From: an uncultured Bacteroidales bacterium
Lineage (GTDB): Bacteria; Bacteroidota; Bacteroidia; Bacteroidales; UBA932
Direction of reading: 5' to 3'
Assembly: GCA_934678915.1 (NCBI GenBank)
Contig: CAKUSF010000014.1
Location: 1 to 27,883, forward strand
Length of the DNA stretch: 27,883 bases
Every line of letters begins with the position of its first letter. Position 1 is the first letter of the stretch. This document shows positions 15,829-24,907 of the stretch, piece after piece. Made by a program: the position numbers and the translations under genes. The notes under the pieces were generated by a model. That model saw nothing but the letters and a program-made list of their open reading frames with translations, did no database searches and was not told where the DNA came from.

Positions 15829-15837
15829 AGAATAGCA

Positions 15838-17148
15838 ATGATTTACCACCTTTTTGAATATCTCAAGCAATACGACATTCCTGGGCAAGGGCTTTTCACC
15901 TACTTGTCATTCAGGGCGATGCTGACCAGCGTGACTGCTATGCTTCTTTCGTTCTTCGCTGGACGCAGGATCATCAAGTGGCTCCAACTCAAACAAATTG
16001 GAGAAACCATTCGTGATCTTGGTCTTGAAGGTCAAATGCAGAAGAAGGGAACCCCTACAATGGGAGGAATCATCATCATTCTCAGCATTGTGGTCCCGGT
16101 TCTGCTGTTTTGCAACCTTAAGAACATCTACATCCAACTATTGCTCCTTACGACTGTGTGGTGCGGAGCCCTAGGCTTCGCAGATGACTACATCAAAGTC
16201 TTCAAACACAACAAGGAAGGCCTTCATCCTAAGGCTAAGTTGATCTGCCAACTAGGATTGGGGCTTGTGATTGGTCTTACGGTCTGCTTTAGCAATGATA
16301 TTGTGGTCAGAGAAAAAGTACCAGTAAAACCGGGAGTAGCGAATGTTGTCGAACAAGGCAACAGCAACTCACTCAACGTTGATTCAGAGACTCTTGTAGC
16401 CCAAGATTCAGGCTGGAAGATGGAGAATGTGATTAAGAGCACAAAGACCACTCTGCCTTTCGTCAAGGACCACGAGTTCGACTACAAAAGCTTTTCTCCT
16501 TTCAAAGGGAAATGGGGATGGTACTGCAAGTGGGCGATTTATGTGCTGATGATTGTGATTGTCATCATGGCATGTTCCAACGGTACGAACCTTACTGACG
16601 GGATGGACGGACTCGCAGCCGGGACAAGTGCGATTGTCGGAGTCGTTCTTGGCATCCTTGCATGGCTTGGAGGCAATCTGATCAACTCTAACTACCTAAA
16701 CATCATGTACATTCCTGGTAGCGGAGAGATTGCAATCTTTATGTCTGCATTCGTTGGCGCCTTAATGGGATTCCTGTGGTACAACTCCTATCCGGCTCAA
16801 GTGTTCATGGGCGACACCGGCAGTCTCACAATAGGGGGAATCATCGGTGTAAGTGCTGTCTTGATGCGTAAGGAACTGCTACTGCCGATTCTTTGCGGAA
16901 TATTCTTGATGGAATCGCTGTCAGTCATAATGCAAAGATTTTACTTCAAATACACTAAGAAAAAATACGGAGAAGGCAGAAGAATCTTTAAGATGACACC
17001 TCTCCATCACCACTACCAAAAGGAAGGCATCCCAGCACTGATCAGCAGGCCTGAGCATGCCATCCCAGAAGCGAAGATTGTCACCAGATTTTGGCTCATT
17101 GGGGTCATTCTGGCCGTCACAACACTTGCTTTGCTAAAAATTAGATAA
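15838..17148 (+). CDS. mraY: Phospho-N-acetylmuramoyl-pentapeptide transferase
   Basis: MraY transfers phospho-MurNAc-pentapeptide to undecaprenyl phosphate, making lipid I at the inner membrane. From the chosen start it has 436 residues beginning MIYHLFEYLKQYD. Signature segments are visible in order: KKGTPTMGG, LGFADDYIK (the D-D pair), NGTNLTDGMDGLAAG, YNSYPAQVFMGDTGSL and MTPLHHHYQ. Between the fourth and fifth groups of membrane segments it has a roughly 80-residue soluble insert (from about VVREKVPVKPG to FKGKWGW), which is known in Bacteroidota MraY and explains the length above the usual 320-360. An AGGAGG site overlaps the murE stop. murD follows after 9 bp. Confidence 0.96.
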   Translation: MIYHLFEYLKQYDIPGQGLFTYLSFRAMLTSVTAMLLSFFAGRRIIKWLQLKQIGETIRDLGLEGQMQKKGTPTMGGIIIILSIVVPVLLFCNLKNIYIQLLLLTTVWCGALGFADDYIKVFKHNKEGLHPKAKLICQLGLGLVIGLTVCFSNDIVVREKVPVKPGVANVVEQGNSNSLNVDSETLVAQDSGWKMENVIKSTKTTLPFVKDHEFDYKSFSPFKGKWGWYCKWAIYVLMIVIVIMACSNGTNLTDGMDGLAAGTSAIVGVVLGILAWLGGNLINSNYLNIMYIPGSGEIAIFMSAFVGALMGFLWYNSYPAQVFMGDTGSLTIGGIIGVSAVLMRKELLLPILCGIFLMESLSVIMQRFYFKYTKKKYGEGRRIFKMTPLHHHYQKEGIPALISRPEHAIPEAKIVTRFWLIGVILAVTTLALLKIR

Positions 17149-17157
17149 TAAAAAGTA

Positions 17158-18504
17158 ATGAATATGAGCAGAATTGTAGTATTGGGAGGCGCTGAAAGCG
17201 GAGTTGGAGCCGCTGTTCTGGCCAAGGTGAAAGGATTTGACGTGTTCCTTTCCGACTACGGAAAGATTTCTGAGCATTTTGCGGACGAACTCCGCAAATG
17301 GGACATCGCATTCGAGGATGGGCATCACACCGAAGAACTCATCCTGAACGCTGATGAAGTCATAAAAAGCCCTGGAATCCCAAGCACTGCACCGATCATC
17401 AAGAAGATTGAGGCGCAGGGCATCCACATCATCTCTGAAATCGAGTTCGCAGGACGTTACGACAGTGCGAAGAAGATTTGCATCACTGGAAGCAACGGAA
17501 AGACGACCACTACATCCCTCATCTACTACCTGCTTCAGAATGCTGGGCTCAATGTAGGCTTAGGCGGTAACATCGGCAAGAGCTACGCCTACCAGGTCGC
17601 CACCGAGCATTTTGACTACTACGTACTGGAAATCAGCAGTTTCCAACTAGACAACTGCTACGATTTCCGTCCAGACATCGCAATAATCACAAACATCACT
17701 CCTGATCATCTTGACCGTTACGACTATCAGATGGAAAACTACGTGAAAGCAAAGTTCCGCCTTACCCAGAATCTCAGGCCGGAGGATTGCTTCATCTTCG
17801 ACTCCGATGACGAGATCACGATTGACCATCTGAACAAAATCATCATCTCGGCAAAGCGTCTGCCTTTCACCCAAAAGACAGAAGTGAAACAGGGAGCGTT
17901 CCTCAAGGAAGACAAGATCGTGGTGAAGTACGGAGAGGACGAATGCGACATATTCCTTAAAGAACTTGCTCTAGGTGGCAAACACAACATCTACAACTCA
18001 ATGGCCGCTGCCCTCGCTGCTAAGGCTTCAGGCATCGACAACAAGACCATTCGAGAGGCTTTAGCCACCTTCCAGCCAATTGAACACAGGCTGGAACCTG
18101 TCCTCAGCATAAAGGACGTACTTTATGTCAATGACTCGAAAGCGACTAATGTCGATGCGGCATGGTACGCACTAGAATGCCAAAAGCGCCCAGTCGTGTG
18201 GATTGTTGGAGGAACCGACAAGGGCAATGATTATGATGTCCTAAAGGATCTAGTGAAGGAGAAAGTCAAAGCAATAGTCTGCATGGGATTGGACAACCAC
18301 AAGTTCCACGAGGCATTCGAGGAAATTGTCGGTAAAGAGAACATCGTTGACACGAAATCTGCCGAAGAAGCTGTGAAAGCAGCTAGTGGATTCGCGAAAT
18401 CCGGTGATGTCGTGCTCCTCAGCCCATGCTGCGCCAGCTTCGACCTCTTCACCTGTTACGAAGATCGCGGTGAGAAATTCAAGGAGGCTGTGAGACGACT
18501 CTAA
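17158..18504 (+). CDS. murD: UDP-MurNAc-L-alanine:D-glutamate ligase
   Basis: MurD adds D-glutamate to UDP-MurNAc-L-Ala with ATP. The 448-residue protein has an N-terminal Rossmann-like UDP-binding domain (IVVLGGAESGVGAAVLA), the P-loop GSNGKTTT at 111-118, the middle-domain NITPDHLDRY, and EHRLEPV and NDSKATNVDA in the later domains. NDSKATN and the missing N-terminal extension separate it from MurC, MurE and MurF. The start reads ATGAATATG, so translation may begin at either ATG (M1 or M3). It follows mraY by 9 bp and precedes ftsW by 10 bp. Confidence 0.97.
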   Translation: MNMSRIVVLGGAESGVGAAVLAKVKGFDVFLSDYGKISEHFADELRKWDIAFEDGHHTEELILNADEVIKSPGIPSTAPIIKKIEAQGIHIISEIEFAGRYDSAKKICITGSNGKTTTTSLIYYLLQNAGLNVGLGGNIGKSYAYQVATEHFDYYVLEISSFQLDNCYDFRPDIAIITNITPDHLDRYDYQMENYVKAKFRLTQNLRPEDCFIFDSDDEITIDHLNKIIISAKRLPFTQKTEVKQGAFLKEDKIVVKYGEDECDIFLKELALGGKHNIYNSMAAALAAKASGIDNKTIREALATFQPIEHRLEPVLSIKDVLYVNDSKATNVDAAWYALECQKRPVVWIVGGTDKGNDYDVLKDLVKEKVKAIVCMGLDNHKFHEAFEEIVGKENIVDTKSAEEAVKAASGFAKSGDVVLLSPCCASFDLFTCYEDRGEKFKEAVRRL

Positions 18505-18514
18505 AAAAAGTGTA

Positions 18515-19996
18515 ATGAATATGGCCGAGCAAGCTAAGAAAAAGAAGACACTCTGGAACTTCGTGGATTCCTTCGAAGGAGACAAGGTTGTGTGGATGAT
18601 CGTCATTCTGCTCATCCTATTTTCCATCGTGGCCATATTCTCATCCACTTCCCTACTGGCACTAAAGCAGCACACAACGAGGATTGCCATCATCAGTGAA
18701 CAGATGATCGTGTCACTCATAGGTCTAGGAGTAATACTCGTCTGTTGCAGCATAAAAAAAATAGGATTCTTCAGGATAGTCTCGCAACTAGGCTACGCTG
18801 TTTCCATCGGACTGCTTGCCATTCTTGCCTTGCACATCACAGCCGGACCAATCAAAGCCTTATACATCAATAAAGCGTGGAGAATAGTTTCTGTCTTTGG
18901 ATTCCAAGTCCATGTGTTCGAGGTTGTTAAGGTCGCGATGATCATGTACCTTGCATGGGCAGTCAATGCTTTTCGTAATGACAGCTACACAATAGCCAAT
19001 CTATTGGGGGAGAAATATCCTATTTGGAAAAAGCCTCTGACCAAGAAGATTGCCTACATCTACTTCCCGATTTTCAGTGTATGTCTGCTGATGATGATCG
19101 GCAGTTTGTCCAGTACCGTGTTCATCGGAGGGATGATGTTCATCACAATCCTAATCGGAGGAATCAGCATCAAAGAACTTGTCAAGCCGATAGCAATAGG
19201 AATTGGCCTGCTCGCTGTCTGCTTCTGCGTGAACGCTGCATGGAAAGGCGAAAACAAACCGTTCCCGCACCTTGACTCCGCTATCAATCGAGTGGTCGGA
19301 GACGGGATTGAAGACAATCTGAGGACCATGCGGGAGAACCCGCAGAACAGCGTTGAGTTCCAAGATGCACTTGACAAGGTCAAACAGCCTATGAGCGCAA
19401 AAATCGCCATTCATGAAGGTGGACTGATCGGCAAAGGACCTGGAAGAAGTACACAAAGGTACGTTGTACCGATCATGTTCGAGGACTACATGTTCAGCTT
19501 CGTGGTGGAGGAGTACGGGCTGCTCGGAGGGATATTCGTCATCATCCTTTACATAAGCCTTTTGGCCCGTGGGTCCATCATTGTCAGAAACTGCGACAAC
19601 CATTTTGCCAAGACTGCTGTGGCAGGACTGGTGTTGCTTATCACATGTCAAGCCATGATGCACATTGCCATCAACTGCGACATGGGACCGCTCACAGGCC
19701 AGACACTTCCGATGATCAGCCACGGCAATTCATCATTCTTGATGTTCAGTCTCGCTTTCGGCATCATCCTGTCCATCAGCAAGATGGCTAAGAGGAAGAT
19801 TGAAAGGGAAGCAGCCAATGCCGATCCTTTGGTCGATAGGGAGATCAAAGACGAAGTCAGCAGTAGCATGGATGACCTTGACCAAATGGAAAGCGGCCTG
19901 ACAGCAGAGGAAAACCTCGAAGACCTTGACGGGAATATTCCCGTTCACGATAATGACATCCCTGACTATGGGATCGATGATCATAACAATGAATAA
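18515..19996 (+). CDS. ftsW: Septal peptidoglycan polymerase FtsW (SEDS family)
   Basis: FtsW is a polytopic SEDS glycosyltransferase that polymerises lipid II at the septum together with FtsI. The 493-residue protein has about ten hydrophobic segments from residue 24 to about 425. Its family signature near the C-terminal end is P399-M-I-S-H-G-N-S-S, where most FtsW proteins have a G-G pair (for example Y-G-G-S-S). The change is conservative in place but unusual. A basic N-terminus (AEQAKKKK) and an acidic tail of about 60 residues (DLDQMESGL onward) are cytoplasmic. The start again reads ATGAATATG. The murG start overlaps or abuts its stop. Confidence 0.94.
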   Translation: MNMAEQAKKKKTLWNFVDSFEGDKVVWMIVILLILFSIVAIFSSTSLLALKQHTTRIAIISEQMIVSLIGLGVILVCCSIKKIGFFRIVSQLGYAVSIGLLAILALHITAGPIKALYINKAWRIVSVFGFQVHVFEVVKVAMIMYLAWAVNAFRNDSYTIANLLGEKYPIWKKPLTKKIAYIYFPIFSVCLLMMIGSLSSTVFIGGMMFITILIGGISIKELVKPIAIGIGLLAVCFCVNAAWKGENKPFPHLDSAINRVVGDGIEDNLRTMRENPQNSVEFQDALDKVKQPMSAKIAIHEGGLIGKGPGRSTQRYVVPIMFEDYMFSFVVEEYGLLGGIFVIILYISLLARGSIIVRNCDNHFAKTAVAGLVLLITCQAMMHIAINCDMGPLTGQTLPMISHGNSSFLMFSLAFGIILSISKMAKRKIEREAANADPLVDREIKDEVSSSMDDLDQMESGLTAEENLEDLDGNIPVHDNDIPDYGIDDHNNE

Positions 19997-21146
19997 CATG
20001 GAGCACACGGCATTGAGAGTCATAATCAGCGGAGGCGGCACAGGAGGACACATCTTCCCGGCTGTGTCAATCGCGAACAAACTTAAAGAGCTGAATCCAG
20101 AGACGGAGATTCTGTTCGTTGGAGCTGAAGGCAAGATGGAGATGGAAAAGGTCCCTGCTGCCGGGTACAAGATCGTAGGGCTGCCAATCGTAGGATTACA
20201 GCGCCAGCTGAACCTGAAGAATGTGCTCAACGACCTCAGTGTACCGTTCAAGGTTGTGGCAAGTTTGTTCAAGGCAAAAAAGATCATACGGGAATTTAAG
20301 CCGCAAGTAGCAATCGGAGTCGGGGGTTATGCAAGTGCTCCCCTGCTTTGGGCGGCCACAGGAATGCACATCCCGTCACTGATCCAAGAGCAAAATGGCT
20401 TCGCAGGGCTGACAAACAAGAAGTTGGGGAGCCGGGTACAATGCATCTGCGTAGCCTACGAAGGAATGGAACGCTTCTTCCCGGCTGACAAAATCGTCAT
20501 GACAGGAAATCCAATCAGAAGCATAATAGTTCCCGCGACTCCGAAGATGAAAGAAGATGGGGTAAAGGAATATGGTCTTGACCCCTCCAGAAAGCACATT
20601 TTCATCGTGGGCGGAAGTCTTGGAAGCAGCCGTTTCAATCAGGTCATGAAGAAATGGATAACGGACGGATGCAAAGGGCTTGACGGAGTTGATGTCCTCT
20701 GGCAATGCGGAAAGTACTACAAGCCCGACATCGACAGATTTATGGCAGAGGAGCGAGAGAAGAACCCAGAAGCGCTTAGGAATATTCATCATTCAGATTT
20801 CATCGGGCGGATGGACCTCGCCTACGCAGCTGCTGACGTTGTGATTTCGCGCTCAGGAGCAAGTTCGGTTTCCGAGTTGTGTGCTGCTCACAAGGCCGTG
20901 ATATTCATCCCTTCACCTAACGTTGCCGAGGACCATCAGACCCACAACGCCATGGCTTTGGTAAGGAAGGATGCAGCCTTGATTGTCAAGGATTCCGAGG
21001 CAATGGAGAAGATGATCCCCACTGCACTTGAATTGCTTAAAGACTCGAAGCGGATTTCAGTGCTTGAGGAAAACGCAGGTAAGATGGCCCTGCCGGATGC
21101 GGCAGGAAAGATTGCAGAAGAGGTTTACAAGTTGATCAACGGTTAG
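19989..21146 (+). CDS. murG: Lipid II synthase (UDP-GlcNAc transferase)
   Basis: MurG adds GlcNAc to lipid I on the cytoplasmic face, giving lipid II. The N-terminal glycine-rich loop GGGTGGHIFPA, VGVGGYAS-type and QEQN motifs, the second GGSLGSS loop, and ISRSGASSVSEL near the UDP-GlcNAc site are all present. I place the start at 19989 (MNNMEHTALRV, 385 residues), overlapping the ftsW stop by 8 bp; an ATG at 19998, 1 bp after that stop, is equally likely. The in-frame ATG at 19926 would add an unrelated extension inside ftsW. murC follows after 2 bp. Confidence 0.96.
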   Translation: MNNMEHTALRVIISGGGTGGHIFPAVSIANKLKELNPETEILFVGAEGKMEMEKVPAAGYKIVGLPIVGLQRQLNLKNVLNDLSVPFKVVASLFKAKKIIREFKPQVAIGVGGYASAPLLWAATGMHIPSLIQEQNGFAGLTNKKLGSRVQCICVAYEGMERFFPADKIVMTGNPIRSIIVPATPKMKEDGVKEYGLDPSRKHIFIVGGSLGSSRFNQVMKKWITDGCKGLDGVDVLWQCGKYYKPDIDRFMAEEREKNPEALRNIHHSDFIGRMDLAYAAADVVISRSGASSVSELCAAHKAVIFIPSPNVAEDHQTHNAMALVRKDAALIVKDSEAMEKMIPTALELLKDSKRISVLEENAGKMALPDAAGKIAEEVYKLING

Positions 21147-21148
21147 AA

Positions 21149-22513
21149 ATGTCAAAATATTCAAAGATTTATTTCATTGGCGTTGGTGGCATCGGTATGA
21201 GCGCCATCGCAAGATACTACAAATTCAAAGGCTATCCGGTCGCTGGCTATGACAGGACGCCTTCCGAGTTGACTCATGCCCTCGAAAAGGAAGGAATCGA
21301 CGTTCATTACACTGATGACCCGGATTATATTCCTAAAGATGTCGCTTCAACTCTGGTTGTTTACACTCCGGCAATTCCTGAGGATCTTAAAGAGCTTGTC
21401 TATGTCAAGGAACACGGCTACACGCTAGTTAAGAGATCACGCATGCTAGGAGAATTGGCCGAAGGGCAGACTTGCCTGGCTGTGGCCGGTACTCATGGAA
21501 AGACGACAACCAGCACTCTAGTTGCCCACATCCTGACCGAAAGCGGGAAAGGCTGTTCTGCATTTCTAGGCGGCATTTCCAAGAACTACGGTACGAACCT
21601 GCTGACCAGCCACACTCCGACAATCGTTGCCGAAGCCGATGAGTTCGACAGGTCTTTCCTCCAGCTTCGTCCAGCGATTGCAGCAATAACTGCCATGGAC
21701 GCTGACCACCTTGACATCTATGGCACACTTGAAGAGTACAAAAAGGCTTTCAAAGCTTTTGCAGCACAAGTAAGCCGCAGGCTAATCGTCAAACTTGGAT
21801 TGGACATCACTCCAGAAGACACGAAAGCTAAAATCCTCCATTACAGCTATGATGATCCGACAGCCGACTACTATGCAGTCAACTCGAAACCGGATGAGGT
21901 CGGGCACTACATTTTCGATCTGGTTCATCCTGAAGGCGTGATCGAGAACATCAGAGTCGGAATCCCAGGCTGGGTCAATGTCGAGAACAGTGTGGCTGCG
22001 GCTGCTATCTGTCTCAGCCATGGCGTCTCCCCGGAAGATGTCAAGGAAGCGATAGGGACATATTCAGGAGTTAAGCGACGTCTGGACGTGCACCTCAACA
22101 CCACTCACCTTTCCTACATTGATGACTACGCGCACCATCCAAAGGAATTGGCCTCAGCGATTTCATCGATTAGAGGAATATTCCCAGGAAGGAAGCTCAC
22201 CGCAATCTTCCAGCCGCATCTGTTCACTAGAACAAGAGACTTCGCTGAGGATTTCGCGGCAGCGTTGAGCAAAGTTGACAAACTCATCCTTTTGGACATC
22301 TATCCGGCCAGGGAAGAACCGATTCCAGGCGTAACTTCCGAAATCATATTCGACAAAGTGACAGCTCCGGAAAAAGTACTGCTGAAAAAGGAGGAGCTCA
22401 TGTCATACCTTGAGAATGAGCCAATTGATGTTTTGGCTACATTCGGAGCCGGCAACATCGACCGTTTCATCACCCCGATAACAAATCTTCTCGAAGACAG
22501 GCTTAAGAAATGA
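21149..22513 (+). CDS. murC: UDP-MurNAc:L-alanine ligase
   Basis: MurC adds the first residue, L-alanine, to UDP-MurNAc. The 454-residue protein shows the N-terminal GVGGIGMSAIA nucleotide-sugar loop, the P-loop GTHGKTTT (114-121; the His is typical of MurC), EADEFDRSFLQL, DADHLDIY, DDYAHHPKE, and FQPHLFTRTRDF. Together these distinguish it from Mpl and the other Mur ligases. It starts 2 bp after the murG stop and overlaps ftsQ by 4 bp (ATGA), so murG, murC and ftsQ are probably translationally coupled. Confidence 0.97.
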   Translation: MSKYSKIYFIGVGGIGMSAIARYYKFKGYPVAGYDRTPSELTHALEKEGIDVHYTDDPDYIPKDVASTLVVYTPAIPEDLKELVYVKEHGYTLVKRSRMLGELAEGQTCLAVAGTHGKTTTSTLVAHILTESGKGCSAFLGGISKNYGTNLLTSHTPTIVAEADEFDRSFLQLRPAIAAITAMDADHLDIYGTLEEYKKAFKAFAAQVSRRLIVKLGLDITPEDTKAKILHYSYDDPTADYYAVNSKPDEVGHYIFDLVHPEGVIENIRVGIPGWVNVENSVAAAAICLSHGVSPEDVKEAIGTYSGVKRRLDVHLNTTHLSYIDDYAHHPKELASAISSIRGIFPGRKLTAIFQPHLFTRTRDFAEDFAAALSKVDKLILLDIYPAREEPIPGVTSEIIFDKVTAPEKVLLKKEELMSYLENEPIDVLATFGAGNIDRFITPITNLLEDRLKK

Positions 22514-23286
22514 AAAAAGGAATCAGGATAACCCTCATCACCGCTGCCATCTGCCTGGTTGGATTGCTCTTTTTCGTCATTCAAGGAATGAACGAGAAGA
22601 GGATTCGGCAACTCACATGCGCGGGAGTCAAGGTTGAGTTCACGGACGATTTCAAGTTCGTGACGGCCAAAGACGTGGAAGGCTACCTGAGCAAAGAGTA
22701 TGGAGCCTACATCGGGCAACGTCTGGATAGCGTTAACCTACTGAAAATCGAGAACATCCTCGACGGGAAAAGCGCAATCCTCAAAGCAGAGGCCTACACG
22801 ACTCCTGACGGTTATCTTAATGTAAAAATCCGTCAGAGAGAGCCTGTGGTACGATTCCAGGAGGACAACAATGGCTACTACGCTGACGAAAAAGGATTCC
22901 TGTTTCCTCTTCAGCGCAACTACACTTCGATGGTGCCTATCATAGACGGCTCTCTTCCGCTGAACATCGAAAGAGGCTACAAAGGAGAGCCTAAAACAGA
23001 GGCCGAGAGGGAATGGCTTGCCGAAGTGATCAGGCTGGTCAACTACATGAAAGATTCCAAAATCTGGGCAGAAAACATCAGCCAGATCACAGTCAGAGAC
23101 AATGGTGATTTCGTCATGATTCCCAGACTTGGAAAAGAAAAGTTCATCTTCGGGCCACCCACGGATTTCGAGCAGAAATTTGATAGGCTAAGCCGCTACT
23201 ACACAACAATCCTTCCTGAAAAAGGGAATGGTTGTTATTCGACTGTGAACATTAAGTACAATGGACAGATAGTCTGCAGAAAATAG
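22510..23286 (+). CDS. ftsQ: Cell division protein FtsQ/DivIB
   Basis: This is a bitopic divisome protein of 258 residues. It has a very short cytoplasmic tail (MKKGIR), one membrane segment (about 7-24) and a periplasmic part. The POTRA-like region spans about 34-110 (VEFTDDFKFVTAKDVEGYL ... VKIRQREPVVRF), and the beta domain follows (YYADEKGFLFPL). FtsQ links early Z-ring proteins to FtsL and FtsI. The R-E-P-V-V-R-F and D-E-K-G-F-x-x-P patterns are typical. The call is supported by its position between murC and ftsA. It overlaps murC by 4 bp and ends 4 bp before ftsA. Confidence 0.92.
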   Translation: MKKGIRITLITAAICLVGLLFFVIQGMNEKRIRQLTCAGVKVEFTDDFKFVTAKDVEGYLSKEYGAYIGQRLDSVNLLKIENILDGKSAILKAEAYTTPDGYLNVKIRQREPVVRFQEDNNGYYADEKGFLFPLQRNYTSMVPIIDGSLPLNIERGYKGEPKTEAEREWLAEVIRLVNYMKDSKIWAENISQITVRDNGDFVMIPRLGKEKFIFGPPTDFEQKFDRLSRYYTTILPEKGNGCYSTVNIKYNGQIVCRK

Positions 23287-23290
23287 ATAA

Positions 23291-24895
23291 ATGAATATGG
23301 AAGAGAGATACATAGCATCCGTTGACTTGGGAACATCCAAACTGGCAGTGTGCGTGGCCAAGGTCACGGAGCAGAATGTCGAGGTGATCTACTACAAGGA
23401 ATCGCCTTCGCTTGGGATACGCTACAGCTATGTCCTGATTCCAGGAAAAGTCAAGACCGAATTGAGAGCCGCGATTAGCGAAGCGCAGCAATCGCTCCGA
23501 ATCAAAATCCAGCAAGTGATTGTTGGACTGCCGCGCTGGTACGTGCGTCAGGAAACGGCCTCGGCCAGCATGACAAGGCCAGAGCCGGACGACTTGATTC
23601 AAGAAAGCGAGATTCGCGCTCTGAAATCCATGGCTCTGGAGTCTTACCCATTGGAGGACTCAACCAAAGAGGTAATCTATGGCGCTGTAGCTCAATCATT
23701 TTCCACAGAAGACTGCTTCAATGAGCCTGAGAACGACATCATCGGAATGGCCGCTGAAACCCTCGAAGGCAACTTCAAAGTGTTCATCGGGAACCGGAGA
23801 TATTCCTCAAACATCGACAGCGTGTTCAACGATTTGGGAATAGCCATCGCCAAGAAATATTTCACGCCGGGAATCACTGCACGCGCTGTGCTCAAATCAG
23901 AGCAGATGGAGAACGGGGTCGCTCTGATCGACATCGGAGCCGGAGTAAGTTCCGTCACCATATTCAAAGACAAAATCATGCGGTTCTACGCTGCAATTCC
24001 TTTCGGTGGAAATAGCGTGACCAACGACATCAAGTCTGAATGCAACTTTTCCTACGACCTTGCTGAGAACATCAAAAAGGCCTACGGAGCCTGCATGCCA
24101 AACAAATTGTCCTCACTTGGGGAAAAGTCCATCCAAATCGTTGACGAGGACGGGAACGCCACTGCACAGGTCTCAGTCAAGTACATCTCTGAAATCATCA
24201 CTGCGAGGATGAAAGAAATCATCGAAGCCCTCCTATTCAAAATCCAGGAAAGCGGCTACGCCTCCGAAGATGACCTCAGGGCAGGAGTTGTCGTGACCGG
24301 TGGAGGAGCGGAACTCGTGAATTGCGCCAACTTCATCAAGGAGTTGTCAGGATATTCAGTAAAAATCGGGCGTCCAAGGAGGTCCTTCTCTTGTGAAGGG
24401 TGCGCTGAGGCAAGTGAAGCTAGTGCGGCAACGTCCATGGGAATGATACTTTCTGCAAAAAGTGACCGCTCGTTGAATTGCGTGAATGAGGCTGTCTCCC
24501 GGCTTGACAATCCAATCGTCACTGAAAGAGTCACACCTCAGGAAGAAAGTGCAACTCAAATTGCAGAAGCCCCAGATCCTTCAACAAGCCCTCAACAGGA
24601 AGAGCCATCAAAGAATGAATCAAATGAGGTCGAACTTGATCCATATTCACAAATTGAGAATCCAGTCATTGAGGCAGCGGTAGCGGCAGCTCAAGAAGAA
24701 GATGAAGGATCCGGAGTATTCGACAAGCCGACTGAAAAGGAGATAAAAGAATATAACAAGAAAAAAGCTCAGGAGAAAAAAGAGAAGAAGGAGCACAAGA
24801 AACTGTTCAATTTCACTTGGACCAAACACATTCTTGGCAAAGTAGGAGAGACCGTTGGAGGTCTGTACGATGAGATGAATAACGAAGAGGTTTAA
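23291..24895 (+). CDS. ftsA: Cell division protein FtsA with long acidic C-terminal extension
   Basis: FtsA is an actin-like ATPase that tethers FtsZ to the membrane. Visible parts are phosphate loop 1 (D12-L-G-T-S-K), the 1C domain, phosphate loop 2 (D214-I-G-A-G-V-S-S) and the adenosine motif VVTGGGAEL. The conserved fold ends near residue 395. About 135 further residues follow: a Pro/Glu/Ser-rich linker, then a Lys/Glu-rich helix (KKKAQEKKEKKEHKK), then a final segment FNFTWTKHILGKVGETVGGLYDEM that may be the membrane-targeting helix. At 534 residues it is much longer than the roughly 420 of E. coli FtsA. The start is ATGAATATG; ftsZ follows after 12 bp. Confidence 0.96.
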   Translation: MNMEERYIASVDLGTSKLAVCVAKVTEQNVEVIYYKESPSLGIRYSYVLIPGKVKTELRAAISEAQQSLRIKIQQVIVGLPRWYVRQETASASMTRPEPDDLIQESEIRALKSMALESYPLEDSTKEVIYGAVAQSFSTEDCFNEPENDIIGMAAETLEGNFKVFIGNRRYSSNIDSVFNDLGIAIAKKYFTPGITARAVLKSEQMENGVALIDIGAGVSSVTIFKDKIMRFYAAIPFGGNSVTNDIKSECNFSYDLAENIKKAYGACMPNKLSSLGEKSIQIVDEDGNATAQVSVKYISEIITARMKEIIEALLFKIQESGYASEDDLRAGVVVTGGGAELVNCANFIKELSGYSVKIGRPRRSFSCEGCAEASEASAATSMGMILSAKSDRSLNCVNEAVSRLDNPIVTERVTPQEESATQIAEAPDPSTSPQQEEPSKNESNEVELDPYSQIENPVIEAAVAAAQEEDEGSGVFDKPTEKEIKEYNKKKAQEKKEKKEHKKLFNFTWTKHILGKVGETVGGLYDEMNNEEV

Positions 24896-24907
24896 CGAGA
24901 AAAGATT

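Noticed and set aside
15811..15837. Upstream start for mraY giving nine extra residues
   Set aside because: It would overlap murE and add a basic stretch (NRRRIA) absent from the family. The ATG at 15838 has an AGGAGG site and gives the standard N-terminus.
16300..16520. Insert in MraY considered as a possible intein or foreign insertion
   Set aside because: It has no intein motifs, stays in frame without repeats, and a soluble insert at this place is a known feature of Bacteroidota MraY.
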